Source: Thermoleophilia bacterium SCSIO 60948 (lineage in GTDB: Bacteria > Actinomycetota > Thermoleophilia > Solirubrobacterales > 70-9). Taken from it: a stretch of 64,000 bases of DNA. The position numbers and the translations under genes are program-made. Shown here in pieces: positions 37,532 to 46,118 of this stretch (positions are counted from its first letter, which is position 1; each line of letters opens with the position of its first letter). The notes below the pieces were generated by a model, which worked only from the letters and a program-made list of their open reading frames with translations, was not told where the DNA came from and did no database searches. The stretch is taken from assembly GCA_021496505.1 (NCBI GenBank), contig CP053031.1, positions 1 through 64,000 on the forward strand. Direction: 5' to 3'.

Positions 37532-38506
37532 CTACTCCTCGGCACGCACCACGGCCCCGCTCGCAAGCCGCGCGTTATAGGCGGCGGCGGCCTCGCGAAT
37601 CCCCTCGCCGCCGCCGTAGGGGCGCAGCGCCCGGCGCGCGTGCAGCGCCATGAGGCCCGGGCTGCGGCCCGGGAGGAAGACGGACGCGAGCGCCCTCGGC
37701 AGGTATGGGATCGCGTTGAGGACCCGGCACACCGCCGCCGCCGCGGCGCCGTGGTGCTTTCGCATGTAGAGGTCGCGGTTGCGGTGGAACTCGATCAGCC
37801 GCCGCTCGCCCGACGAGCGGTCGTTGGCGAGCTGCTCGTGGTGGATCGCGAGCGCTGACGGCACGTAGAGGATCCGCCAGCCGGCGTCTCGCAGTCGCTT
37901 CTCGAAGTCGGTCTCGTCGGAGTAGACGAAGAACGCGGGGTCGAGCCAGCCGACGTCGCGTGCCGCGTCGGCGCGGACGAGCATCGCCGAGGACTGGACC
38001 CAGCCGGCCTCCCGCGTCTCCTCGCCGCCGCTCTGGGTGACGAGCCAGCGGTGCAGGAAGAGCGCCGAAGCCAGCGACGCGAATACGCCCGGCAGCCGCC
38101 AGGCGCAGGCGAGCGGCCGCTCGGCGGCATCGAGCAGCTGCGCTCCCGCCGCTGCGGCGCCGGGATCCGCGTCGAGCGCCGCGACCAGCTCGGCGGTGGC
38201 GCCGGGCTTCAGCTCGGCGTCCTCGTTGAGCAGCAGGCAGAGTCGCCCGCGCGCCTCGCGCATCAGCAGCGTGTCGTTCTCGGCCTTGCCCGCCCGGCGC
38301 TCGCGGTCGATGACGCGCAGCGGGAGCTCGAGGTCCGCACCCGCGGCCCATTCGCGCACCGCGGCCGATGATCCGTCGTCCGAGGCGTTGTCGAGCACCA
38401 GGATCTCGGCGTCGAGACCCGCCGGGTGGGTCCGGCGGATCGCCTCGAGCCCGGTGAGCAGATCGGCCCGGCCGTTCGTGTTGACCACGCAGTAGGAGAG
38501 CTCCAC
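37532..38506 (-). CDS. Glycosyltransferase family 2 protein
   Basis: GT-A fold transferase of 324 residues from GTG 38506; the open frame running on to 39742 lies over the divergent gene and is rejected. It starts SYCVVNTNGRADLLTGLEAI, has VLDNASDDGS (nucleotide-sugar Asp), a LNEDAEL segment in the DxD position, and AGWVQSSAMLVRADAARDVG and DETDFEKRLRDAGW (catalytic base region). The closest pattern is rhamnosyltransferases. Divergent from the next gene with 18 nt between starts. Confidence 0.87.
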   Translation of the reverse strand: MELSYCVVNTNGRADLLTGLEAIRRTHPAGLDAEILVLDNASDDGSSAAVREWAAGADLELPLRVIDRERRAGKAENDTLLMREARGRLCLLLNEDAELKPGATAELVAALDADPGAAAAGAQLLDAAERPLACAWRLPGVFASLASALFLHRWLVTQSGGEETREAGWVQSSAMLVRADAARDVGWLDPAFFVYSDETDFEKRLRDAGWRILYVPSALAIHHEQLANDRSSGERRLIEFHRNRDLYMRKHHGAAAAAVCRVLNAIPYLPRALASVFLPGRSPGLMALHARRALRPYGGGEGIREAAAAYNARLASGAVVRAEE

Positions 38507-38524
38507 AGGCGACAATCGTGGCCG

Positions 38525-39667
38525 ATGCGCGTCTCGATCGTCGACCCGCCGGCCTATACGCCGCCATACGACCGCGCTCTGTGCGCGGCCCTCGCCGCCG
38601 CGGGCGCCGACGTCGAGCTCGTGACGAGCCGGTTCTCGCACGGCGAGGTCCCGCCCGCCGAGGGCTACGAGGTCCGCGAGGCCTTCTACCGCGGCGCCGC
38701 CCGGCTCGATCCCGGCCGCCCCGTCTCCGGCGCGCGCCGCGCAGCCCAGCGTGCGCTCAAGGGCGCCGAGCACGTCCGCGACATGCTCCGCCTGCGCTCG
38801 ATGCTCGACGAGCCCGACGTCGTCCACATGCAGTGGCTGACCTTCCCGCGCTACGACCACGCGCTGCTGCCGTCCGTGCGGCCACGTCTGCTGACACCCC
38901 ACGGCTGGCTTCGCGCCGAGGCCTGGGAGGGCGATCCCGGCCGCGGCCTGCGACGGCTGTTCGACTCGATGGACGCGATCGTGGCGCTGTCGGAGTTCGG
39001 CCGCGAGCGGCTCGTCGGCGGTGCCGGCGTCGACCCCGGCCGCGTCCGGGTCATCCCCCACGGAGCCTTCGAGCACCTGACCCGGGTGCGCGACCCCCGC
39101 CCCCTGCCACCAGAGCTCGCCGCGGTCGAAGGGCCCGTGGCGCTGATGTTCGGACTGCTTCGTCCCTACAAGGCGCCCGATCTCCTGATCGAGGCGTTCT
39201 CGCAGCTGCCCGCCGACACCGCCGAGCTCTGGATCGTCGGGCGGCCGTTCGGGGTCGACATCGGGGAGCTGCGAGAGCTCGCCGCGCGGGCGCCGGGCCG
39301 CGTGCGGTTCGTCGACCGCTTCGTGTCGGACTCCGAGCTGCCGGCCTACTTCGAGCGCGCCGATCTCGTCGTGCTCCCATACCTCGACGCGGAGCAGTCC
39401 GGCGTGCTCTACACGGCGCTCGCCTTCGGCCGTGCGGTGCTGATGAGCGCGGTCGGCGGCTTCCCGGAGGTCGCCGCCGAGGGCGCCGGGCGTCTCGTCC
39501 CGCCCGGCGAGCGCGACGCGCTCGCCGCCGCGCTGGGTGAGCTGCTCGGTGACCCGGCTGCGCGGGCCGCGCTCGAGCTCGGCGCCCGCCGCGCCGCCGA
39601 GGGGCCCTACTCGTGGGCCCGGATCGCCGAGCAGACGCTGGCGCTCTACCGCGAGCTCGGCGCCTAG
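38525..39667 (+). CDS. Glycosyltransferase family 4 (GT-B) protein
   Basis: 380 residues from ATG 38525 (MRVSIVDPPAYTPPYDRAL). N-terminal acceptor domain with a Gly-poor first turn, then GT4 features VIPHGAFEHL, MFGLLRPYKAPDLLIEAF and the late Glu region YLDAEQSGVLYTALAFG, the EX7E-like nucleotide-binding segment. It would add a sugar from a UDP or GDP donor to the growing unit. Its stop overlaps that of a tiny minus-strand gene. Confidence 0.88.
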   Translation: MRVSIVDPPAYTPPYDRALCAALAAAGADVELVTSRFSHGEVPPAEGYEVREAFYRGAARLDPGRPVSGARRAAQRALKGAEHVRDMLRLRSMLDEPDVVHMQWLTFPRYDHALLPSVRPRLLTPHGWLRAEAWEGDPGRGLRRLFDSMDAIVALSEFGRERLVGGAGVDPGRVRVIPHGAFEHLTRVRDPRPLPPELAAVEGPVALMFGLLRPYKAPDLLIEAFSQLPADTAELWIVGRPFGVDIGELRELAARAPGRVRFVDRFVSDSELPAYFERADLVVLPYLDAEQSGVLYTALAFGRAVLMSAVGGFPEVAAEGAGRLVPPGERDALAAALGELLGDPAARAALELGARRAAEGPYSWARIAEQTLALYRELGA

Positions 39668-39798
39668 TAGCGGCGGGTGAGCCCGCCGCCGCCCGTCGGC
39701 CAGAGCCGGCGTTTGCCGCAACCCCGGCAGCGCTCGAGCCACGACACGGGTGTGCCGCAGTGCCTGCAGGTCGCCTGCTGCGGAACTATCGAAGCCAC
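39664..39798 (-). CDS. Small zinc-ribbon protein
   Basis: A 44-residue frame on the minus strand from GTG 39798. It carries two Cys pairs, CRHC at 11-14 and CRGC at 24-27, spaced as in a zinc ribbon, and a basic Arg/Lys tail (GKRRLW, TRRY). It is the only start in the frame after an upstream TGA. It fills the gap between two plus-strand glycosyltransferase genes and its TAG overlaps the TAG of the GT4 gene. The Cys pattern makes chance unlikely, but there is no clear Shine-Dalgarno. Confidence 0.55.
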   Translation of the reverse strand: MASIVPQQATCRHCGTPVSWLERCRGCGKRRLWPTGGGGLTRRY

Positions 39799-39831
39799 GC
39801 CCGGAAGCCTATGCGCCGATAATCAACCGCC

Positions 39832-40989
39832 GTGGCGCTGGCTTCGAAGACGCTCTGGGGATCCGCCGGCCTGCTCGCCTACTCGGTCGCGGGCTATCCG
39901 CTGCTGCTCCGAGCCATGGTCGGGCTCCGGGGAGCCCGCGAGGCTCCCGTGCCGGCGCCGTCCGTTCTCAGCGCCGACGGCTCCGAGGCGCCTCGCGTCG
40001 CGATGCTCGTCGCCGCCCACGACGAAGAGGCGGTGATCGAAGGGTGGGTCGGGATGGCTCGCGGGCTCGAGTGGCCGGCCGAGCGGATCGAGCTGATCGT
40101 CGCCGCTGACGGGTGCTCTGACCGCACCGCCGAGCTCGCTCGCGCCGCCGGCGCGGACCGCGTGATCGAGGTCTCCCACGGCGGCAAGGTCGCCGCCCTC
40201 CACGCGGCGCTCGACGTCGCCGACGCACCGGACGTCCTCGCCTTCTCCGATGCCAACTCGCTCTGGAGGCCCGACGCCCTGCGGCGACTGGTCGGTCGGC
40301 TCGCCGAGCCCGCGATCGGATACGTCTGTGGCCGGCTCGAGCTCACCGACGCCTCCGGGGACAATCAGGAGGGCCTCTACTGGCGCTACGAGATGGCGAT
40401 CCGCCATCTCGAGTCAGAGCTCGGCGGGATCACGGCGGGCAACGGCGCGATCAACGTCGTCCGCGCCGCGGCGTTCAGCCGGCTCGAGCCCGACCGTGGT
40501 CTCGACATCAGCCTTCCCTTCGAGCTCACGAAGCGCGGCTGGAGCGCTCTGTACGAGCCCGAGGCCGTCGCGACCGAGCCGATGGCGACGACGATCTCCG
40601 ACGAGTTCGGCCGCAAGCGCCGGATGCTCACCGGCTCGTGGCGAACCCTGCTCTCGACCGGAATGCTCTCGCCGCGCGGCTACCCGCCGCTCTACTGGCT
40701 CGAGATCCTCTCCCACCGGCTGCTCCGCTACGCCGCGCCGGTGCTCCACGCGAAGTTGCTGGTGGCTTCGATGGCGCTTGCGCCGCGCCGCCCGATCGGG
40801 CGCCTGGCGCTCGGCGTCCAGCTCGGTTTCGCGGCGCTCGCCGCGCTCGGGTCGCGTGCCGGCCGCCCAGGCCTGATCGCCCGCTACTACGCGACCGTGC
40901 AGGCGGCGAGTGCGCTCGGGCTGTGGGACTTTCTGCGCCGCGGCGCGCCGCGTACCTGGAAGCAGGCAGGGGGAACCCGCCCGCGATGA
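39832..40989 (+). CDS. Membrane glycosyltransferase family 2 protein
   Basis: 385 residues, from GTG 39832. One N-terminal hydrophobic segment, then a GT2 catalytic domain: VAMLVAAHDEEAVIEGWV, VAADGCSDRTAE, AFSDANSLW (DxN in the DxD place), GNGAINVVR and a late KRRMLTGSWRT (Q/RxxRW-like) motif of processive or membrane transferases. C-terminal hydrophobic segments follow. Overlaps the next gene by ATGA. Confidence 0.87.
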   Translation: MALASKTLWGSAGLLAYSVAGYPLLLRAMVGLRGAREAPVPAPSVLSADGSEAPRVAMLVAAHDEEAVIEGWVGMARGLEWPAERIELIVAADGCSDRTAELARAAGADRVIEVSHGGKVAALHAALDVADAPDVLAFSDANSLWRPDALRRLVGRLAEPAIGYVCGRLELTDASGDNQEGLYWRYEMAIRHLESELGGITAGNGAINVVRAAAFSRLEPDRGLDISLPFELTKRGWSALYEPEAVATEPMATTISDEFGRKRRMLTGSWRTLLSTGMLSPRGYPPLYWLEILSHRLLRYAAPVLHAKLLVASMALAPRRPIGRLALGVQLGFAALAALGSRAGRPGLIARYYATVQAASALGLWDFLRRGAPRTWKQAGGTRPR

Positions 40990-41615
40990 GCGAGCCCCTG
41001 GGAACGAGAACCCCGGCGCCTCGAACCGCGCCCCCCGGCGGGGCGCGCCCTGGTCTACCGCGCGCGCTCGACCTCGTGATCGCCGTGATCGGCCTCGCCC
41101 TGGCCTCGCCGGTGCTCGCGGCGGCCGCGGTCTGGATCAAGCTCTCCTCACGCGGCCCCGTCCTCTACCGCCAGCGCCGCGCCGGCAGGCGAGGCGAGCC
41201 GTTCGAGATGGTCAAGCTGCGGACGATGCGCCAAGGCTCGGACCCGGTGGGCGTCGGGGTCCCGGTGCTCGAGGGCGACCCGCAGGTGACCGCGGCCGGA
41301 CACTTCCTGCGCCGCTTCTCGCTCGATGAGATCCCGAACCTGCTGAACGTCCTCCGAGGCGAGATGGCGATCGTCGGGCCGCGGCCGACGCTGGAGGCCC
41401 AGGTCGCCGACTACGACTCACGTCAGATGCGCCGGCTCGACGTCCTCCCCGGGATCACCGGATGGGCGCAGGTCAACGGCCGAGCGGGGATCCCGTGGCC
41501 GGAGCGGATCGAGCTCGACGTCTGGTACGTCGAGCACAGGACGCCGTCGCTCGACCTACGGATCCTCGCCAGGACGGCCGCCAAGCTCGTCTCCGGCCAG
41601 GGTCTCTACGGGTAG
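40986..41615 (+). CDS. Initiating bacterial sugar (phospho)transferase
   Basis: Polyprenyl-phosphate hexose-1-phosphate transferase of the short PglC/WcaJ type that starts the lipid-linked unit. ATG 40986 overlaps the previous stop. 209 residues: one N-terminal reentrant/membrane helix (about 27-50), RGPVLYRQRRAGRRGEPFEMVKLRTM (split family motif), the FLRRFSLDEIPNLLNVL segment with the Asp-Glu pair, GEMAIVGPRPT and PGITGWAQVNGR. All hallmark motifs are intact. Confidence 0.93.
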   Translation: MSEPLGTRTPAPRTAPPGGARPGLPRALDLVIAVIGLALASPVLAAAAVWIKLSSRGPVLYRQRRAGRRGEPFEMVKLRTMRQGSDPVGVGVPVLEGDPQVTAAGHFLRRFSLDEIPNLLNVLRGEMAIVGPRPTLEAQVADYDSRQMRRLDVLPGITGWAQVNGRAGIPWPERIELDVWYVEHRTPSLDLRILARTAAKLVSGQGLYG

Positions 41616-41625
41616 TCTCGCGGCG

Positions 41626-42168
41626 ATGGCGGCGAGCGTCGTTCTGCGCGATTTCGAGGTCTCGGACGCCGAGGCGGTGCACGCCTGGTTCAACGATCCT
41701 CGCGTCACGGCCGACCTCGTGGGCAGTCGCGCGAGCTTCAGCCTCGGCGACGCCCGCGGCTGGGTCGAGCGCGCCCGGCAGACCGGCCGCGACCGCAAAT
41801 GGGCGATCGCCCTCGACGGCGACGACGCGGCGGTGGGGTTCGTCGCCCTGTTCGGGGTCGATCGCGACATGGGCCCGGAGCTCGCGGTCCTCGTCGGCGA
41901 TCCGTCGGCCTGGGGCCGCGGCGTCGCGCGCGAGGCCGAGCGCCAGGCCTGCATCCGCGCCTTCGACGAGCTCGGAGCGCACAGGATCCACGCCGAGATC
42001 CCGGCGACGAACGTCGCTGCGCAGAAGGTAGTGACCTTCCTCGGCTTCCGGCGCGAGGGCGTCATGCGCGAGGCGATCCTGCGCGGCGAGGAGCGGATCG
42101 ACAACGAGATCTGGGGACTCCTCCCCGGCGACTTCACCGGCCGCGAGGACGACGGCGGCTCGAGCTGA
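41626..42168 (+). CDS. GNAT-family N-acetyltransferase
   Basis: 180 residues, with the RimJ/RimL-like acetyltransferase_3 pattern: VLRDFEVSDAEAVHAWFND at the start, LAVLVGDPSAWGRGVAREAERQ (acetyl-CoA loop) and HRIHAEIPATNVAAQKVVTFLGFRREGVMRE near the end. Inside the polysaccharide locus it may acetylate an amino sugar, but a protein substrate cannot be excluded. ATG 41626, 11 nt after the sugar transferase gene. Confidence 0.85.
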   Translation: MAASVVLRDFEVSDAEAVHAWFNDPRVTADLVGSRASFSLGDARGWVERARQTGRDRKWAIALDGDDAAVGFVALFGVDRDMGPELAVLVGDPSAWGRGVAREAERQACIRAFDELGAHRIHAEIPATNVAAQKVVTFLGFRREGVMREAILRGEERIDNEIWGLLPGDFTGREDDGGSS

Positions 42169-43115
42169 CCCGCCCGGACGCAATCGCCGAGCTGCGCCCG
42201 GACGAAGGCGCGGCGGCCGTCGATCCCGGTCAATTCTTCCGCTCGCCTGGCCTTCTGCGCGCCGAGGGGACCACACACACCCTCGTGGTCGAGACCTCAC
42301 GCGGCGCGGCGGCGCTGCCGCTCGTCGTCCGCGAGATCCCGGGGACGGATCGCAGCGACGCGATCTCTCCCTACGGCTACCCGGGGGCCCGGCTGAGTGG
42401 CGACTCGGAGATCGACGTCGCCCCGGCCGAGCTCGCGTCGAGCGGCCTCGTCTCGGTCTTCGTCCGGGAGCGCCTCGACCGTGCCGCGCTCGCTGCGGCG
42501 GAACCGCGCTCGACCGTCTGGCTCCACGACCCGGCGCTCCCGCGGCGCCTGCGCCCCCGCCTCGCGTCGCAGATCCGCGCCTCGCGGCGCGCCGGATGGA
42601 ACTGCGAGGTCGAGTCCGGGCCCGCGGTCCCGGGCGAGGAGCGCACCGCCTTCGGCGCCCTCTACCGCGAGACCATGGCGCGCACCGGCGCCTCGGGGCG
42701 CTACTTCTTCGACGACGCCTATCTCGGCGCCGCGCTCGACTTCGAGCGCTCGTGGTTGCTGCTCGCCCGCAGCGGCCCGGGTGAGCCCGCCGGCGCCGGC
42801 GCGATCGCGGCCGTCAGCGACGGGATGCTCCACTACTTCCTCGGCGGCACGGCGGAGGGTGCGATCGCGGAGTCACCCTTCCGAGTCGTGGTCGACGCGA
42901 TGTGCGAGCTCGCCGGTGAGGTCGGCCTGCCGCTCAACCTCGGCGGCGGGGTCTCACCCGGCGACGGGCTCGAGGCGTTCAAGCGCGGCTTCGCCAACGC
43001 GTCGACCGAGTTCAGGACCGCCGGACTCGTCGGCGACCGTCGTGCCTACGACGAACTGAGCGCCGGCCGGGACGCCCCGGCGGGATTCTTCCCTGCCTAC
43101 CGCGCGCCCCTCTGA
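42165..43115 (+). CDS. FemAB/GNAT-like acyltransferase domain protein
   Basis: 316 residues from CTG 42165, which overlaps the previous stop as CTGA; no ATG, GTG or TTG lies close enough to save the N-terminal domain (DAIAELRPDEG, then DPGQFFRSPGLL). The fold pattern is FemAB-like: a second GNAT-type half with ALYRETMARTGASGRYFFDDAYLG, AGAIAAVSDGMLHYFLGGT and a final NLGGGVSPGDGLEAFKRGF. Such proteins transfer aminoacyl or acyl groups to cell-wall precursors or exopolysaccharide lipids. Confidence 0.75.
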   Translation: MTRPDAIAELRPDEGAAAVDPGQFFRSPGLLRAEGTTHTLVVETSRGAAALPLVVREIPGTDRSDAISPYGYPGARLSGDSEIDVAPAELASSGLVSVFVRERLDRAALAAAEPRSTVWLHDPALPRRLRPRLASQIRASRRAGWNCEVESGPAVPGEERTAFGALYRETMARTGASGRYFFDDAYLGAALDFERSWLLLARSGPGEPAGAGAIAAVSDGMLHYFLGGTAEGAIAESPFRVVVDAMCELAGEVGLPLNLGGGVSPGDGLEAFKRGFANASTEFRTAGLVGDRRAYDELSAGRDAPAGFFPAYRAPL

Positions 43116-43136
43116 GGGAGGCACCAGGTTCGCCGC

Positions 43137-44312
43137 TCAGCCGCGCGAGCGCTGGATCTTGCGCTTCGTCAGCTTGGCGATCGCCTCGATCTCGCGGTTC
43201 AGCATGTCGCCGGGGCAGTCGGTGTTCGACAGTCGCCGGTGCTTGGTGATCGTCGTGACGCCGACCCGCTTGCCCTTCGGGTGCGGGTTCGTGCCGCTGT
43301 CGCCGCCGCCCGACTTGAGCTTCGTCCGACCGACCGGGTCGATGTCTTCATGGTCGAGCTTCCAGGCGAGGAAGTCGGCGATGCCGCTCTTCAGGTTCTT
43401 CGAGACCCGCTCGCCGCCGCTGAACGTGCCGAGCGCCGCGACGCCGGTCGTCCCGTCGTTGAACCCGAGCGCGTGGGCTCCGACGACGGCGCGCGCGAGC
43501 CCGCCCTCGCGACCCTCGTAGATCCGTCCAAAGCGGTCGACGAGCGCGTTGTAGCCGACGTCGTCCCAACCGTTGCCGTTCTTGTGGAAGCGGCAGATCC
43601 CGAGGACCAGCCCGGCGGCCTCGGAGCGGCTGTAGTTGTTCGCGCTCACCGTGTGGTGGATGACGGCCGCCTTGACCTTGCCCTTGTCGGGGCGCTTGCG
43701 CGGCTTGCAGCCGCCGCGGCGCGCCTCGGCGCCCCACTCGCGGCGTGAGACGATGTCCGGCTTGGCGGTCTCGGCCATGGCGCTCGGCGCGACGAAGGTC
43801 GTCGCCGAGATCCAGGCCGAGTTGATCGCCGTCCGGGCGCTCGTCAGCGCGCTCTCGCCGTCGCTCGTCGTGCCTGAGACGTTTACGTAGTGGACCCGTC
43901 CGCTCGGGCGGAAGCCGCGGCCGCGCACCTGGAGCTCGTCGGCGCCGCCGAAGTAGACGGGATCGCCCGAGCCCGTCTCGACCCACTCACTCCACTCGCC
44001 GCCCTCGTCGCGGCCGCGGAGGTCGTAGGGGCGCGTCTCCTTCGCGAGTCCGGCGAGGTCGAAGCGCTTCGGCGCGGTGATCGGCGGTGTGACGTACGCC
44101 GTCTCGGTGGCGTCGCGCGCTGAGCGCTTCCCGGCGTTCCCGGCCGACAGCTGAACACGCTCCACGCCCGCGGGAACAGATTGCTCGAAGTCGACCGCGC
44201 CCGGCAGGTAGCGCGCTCCCGATATCGCCGGCGCCGCGACCCAGGCCGCGAGGCCGAGGCAGAGCAGCGCGAGCACGGAGCGGAACGGATGGCGGGGGCG
44301 GAATCTCTTCAT
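43137..44312 (-). CDS. Secreted N-acetylmuramoyl-L-alanine amidase (PGRP/Amidase_2 type)
   Basis: Zinc enzyme that cuts the amide bond between muramic acid and the stem peptide. ATG 44312 (MKRFRPRHPFRSVLALLC) gives 391 residues with a signal peptide or anchor (about 10-33). Residues 40-180 are beta-rich. The amidase domain (about 185-385) has SRREWGA, AAVIHHTVSANNYSR (zinc His), YNALVDRFGRIYEGR, VVGAHALGFN and HRRLSNTDCPGD (distal zinc ligands). The open frame reaches 44375 but those extra residues do not look like a leader. Confidence 0.9.
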   Translation of the reverse strand: MKRFRPRHPFRSVLALLCLGLAAWVAAPAISGARYLPGAVDFEQSVPAGVERVQLSAGNAGKRSARDATETAYVTPPITAPKRFDLAGLAKETRPYDLRGRDEGGEWSEWVETGSGDPVYFGGADELQVRGRGFRPSGRVHYVNVSGTTSDGESALTSARTAINSAWISATTFVAPSAMAETAKPDIVSRREWGAEARRGGCKPRKRPDKGKVKAAVIHHTVSANNYSRSEAAGLVLGICRFHKNGNGWDDVGYNALVDRFGRIYEGREGGLARAVVGAHALGFNDGTTGVAALGTFSGGERVSKNLKSGIADFLAWKLDHEDIDPVGRTKLKSGGGDSGTNPHPKGKRVGVTTITKHRRLSNTDCPGDMLNREIEAIAKLTKRKIQRSRG

Positions 44313-44402
44313 CTGGGGGCTGGCAACACTGAGGTTGACGCTCGGTTGCGGACAACGCGCCGCACCCGGCGGCATTGAAGGCTCGCCTGCAAGCCCGCTC
44401 GC

Positions 44403-45170
44403 CTAGAAGGCGAGCGGGACCGACTCGGGGTTGTAGGCGCCCCGGTACTCGTCGCGGAAGTCGCGCACCGCGTCGATCGTCGCCTGCCCCTCGAAGCTCG
44501 GGCACTGCATCAGGTTGGTCCACCCCGACATTGCCACCGCCCCTGGATCCAGGTCCGAGTTGGGGAACATGACGATTCCGCTCGAGTCCTCCTCGAAGAC
44601 CCCCTTGATGGCGAGCTGATCTTCCTCAGTGAGCTCGGGCGAGTACTCGATGGTGATTCGTCCGTGCTCCATCGAGTGGACGTAGTACTGCGGCTCGACC
44701 TCGTCGAGGTAGGCGCCGTCGGCCTGCTGCTCGGGGTTGTGGTTGCCCGAGTTGGCCGGGACCGTCGCATAGTCCGGCGGGTCCTGGCCGGGGCTCAGAT
44801 GGGTGTTGCCCTCGTCCTTGAGGTCGAGCTCGAGCTCGCAGCCCGCCTCGTCCGCCGCGGTCTCCAGGTCGCCCTGCTCGAGATCGCCGGGAGGCGTGCC
44901 CTCTCGGCCGTCGCCTTCGTAGCCGTGGTCGAACCCGCTCTCCTGGCTGATGAATGCGAGCTCGGGAGCGTCGACGCGGTTGCCCTGCTCGTCGGTCGCC
45001 GGATCGCCGGAGGTCAGCACGATGACGAGTCCGATCAGCACAGCGACCGAGATCACGCCTGCGACCAGGTAGCCGACGATCATCCGCCCGCGACCGCCCG
45101 CGGCGGCACGGCGCTCGGCAGCCAGGCGTTCCTGGCGCAGGCGTTCGCGCTGTTCGGACTTCGAGGCCAT
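44403..45170 (-). CDS. DUF3105 membrane-anchored protein
   Basis: 255 residues: Arg/Lys/Glu-rich cytoplasmic head with a coiled-coil look (SEQRERLRQERLAAERRAA), one membrane segment (about 30-52) and an extracytoplasmic DUF3105 domain with GNTHLSPGQDPPDY, GNHNPEQQADGAY and YYVHSMEHGRITIEYSP. The conserved His residues suggest metal or small-molecule binding, but no function is known. ATG 45170 follows GGGGGAGAG on the minus strand. Confidence 0.85.
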   Translation of the reverse strand: MASKSEQRERLRQERLAAERRAAAGGRGRMIVGYLVAGVISVAVLIGLVIVLTSGDPATDEQGNRVDAPELAFISQESGFDHGYEGDGREGTPPGDLEQGDLETAADEAGCELELDLKDEGNTHLSPGQDPPDYATVPANSGNHNPEQQADGAYLDEVEPQYYVHSMEHGRITIEYSPELTEEDQLAIKGVFEEDSSGIVMFPNSDLDPGAVAMSGWTNLMQCPSFEGQATIDAVRDFRDEYRGAYNPESVPLAF

Positions 45171-45191
45171 GGGGGAGAGCGACGGACGAGA

Positions 45192-46100
45192 CTAGCGAAC
45201 GGCCTTGAGCGTCTCCGAAGCGCCGTTCCTCGATGCTGCGGCGCTCGTCGGCCCGTAGACCTCGTCGAGGAAGCTCGCGAGCTCGGTGTTGAGCCGGGTC
45301 GGCGAGAGGCGCCACTCGGCGAAGGAGGTCGCCTCGACCAGGCGCCCGTTCGGCAGCTCCTCGAAGAGCATGTCCGAGTCCGAGAACGGGTGCAGCGGGT
45401 CGGCCGGGTGGCCGATGATCAGCGTCGGCAGCTCGATGTTGACCCGGTCGTGATGAGGCGGCGCTGTGCGCTCGAACAGGACGCCCTCCATGACCGCGCT
45501 CGACGCCTCGGGCGTCTGGCGCACCCAGTCGAGCGCGATGTCGGCGACGAGCGTGGTCCGCGGGATCCGGCTCGTCAGCGCCGACACCGCGTGGAGCAGC
45601 GGGCGGCCGAACTTGAGGCCGAGCAGCACCGGGCTGAAGACGAGGACCGCCCCGACGAGCGCGTTGTCGAGCACCGGCATCTCGATGAACAGCCCGCGCG
45701 CGATGTCCGGCCGGCGCACGGCGAGGTCGAGCGCGATGTTCGCTCCGAGCGACGTGCCGCCGACCACGGGGCGGTCGATCTCGAGCGCCTCGATCGCGGT
45801 CTCGACCTGATGGGAGAACGCGGGGATGCTGTAGAGGCGCATGTCGTCGGGCCGCTCCGAGCGCCCGTGCCCGAGCATGTCGAGGGCGATGACGCGGTAG
45901 CCCTGTTCGGCGAGCGCCGGCCCGAGGCGGTCGTACATCCGACGGTTCATCAGCAGGCCGTGCGTGAGGACGATCGTCCGCTCGCCCTCGCCCCACTGGG
46001 TGTAGCCCATCTTGCGCCCGCGGTAGTCGATCTCGCCCTCGCGCATCGAGTTCGCACCCGTGCCCCCGGCCCTCGTGGCCGCGTTACCCCTGCTCGCCAT
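45192..46100 (-). CDS. Alpha/beta-hydrolase fold protein
   Basis: 302 residues. HGLLMNRRMYDRL (oxyanion region), DMLGHGRSERP, and nucleophile elbow GTSLGAN with the Ser. The acid is probably in IIGHPADPLHPFSDS; the His expected near the end is not obvious (AEWRLSP). ATG 46100 follows GGGGGA; ATG 46046 (MREGEIDYRGRKM) is a shorter alternative closer to the fold start. It is 18 nt from the metF stop, same strand, but a metabolic link is not evident. Confidence 0.82.
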   Translation of the reverse strand: MASRGNAATRAGGTGANSMREGEIDYRGRKMGYTQWGEGERTIVLTHGLLMNRRMYDRLGPALAEQGYRVIALDMLGHGRSERPDDMRLYSIPAFSHQVETAIEALEIDRPVVGGTSLGANIALDLAVRRPDIARGLFIEMPVLDNALVGAVLVFSPVLLGLKFGRPLLHAVSALTSRIPRTTLVADIALDWVRQTPEASSAVMEGVLFERTAPPHHDRVNIELPTLIIGHPADPLHPFSDSDMLFEELPNGRLVEATSFAEWRLSPTRLNTELASFLDEVYGPTSAAASRNGASETLKAVR

Positions 46101-46118
46101 CGATCGTCCCCCGGTCGC

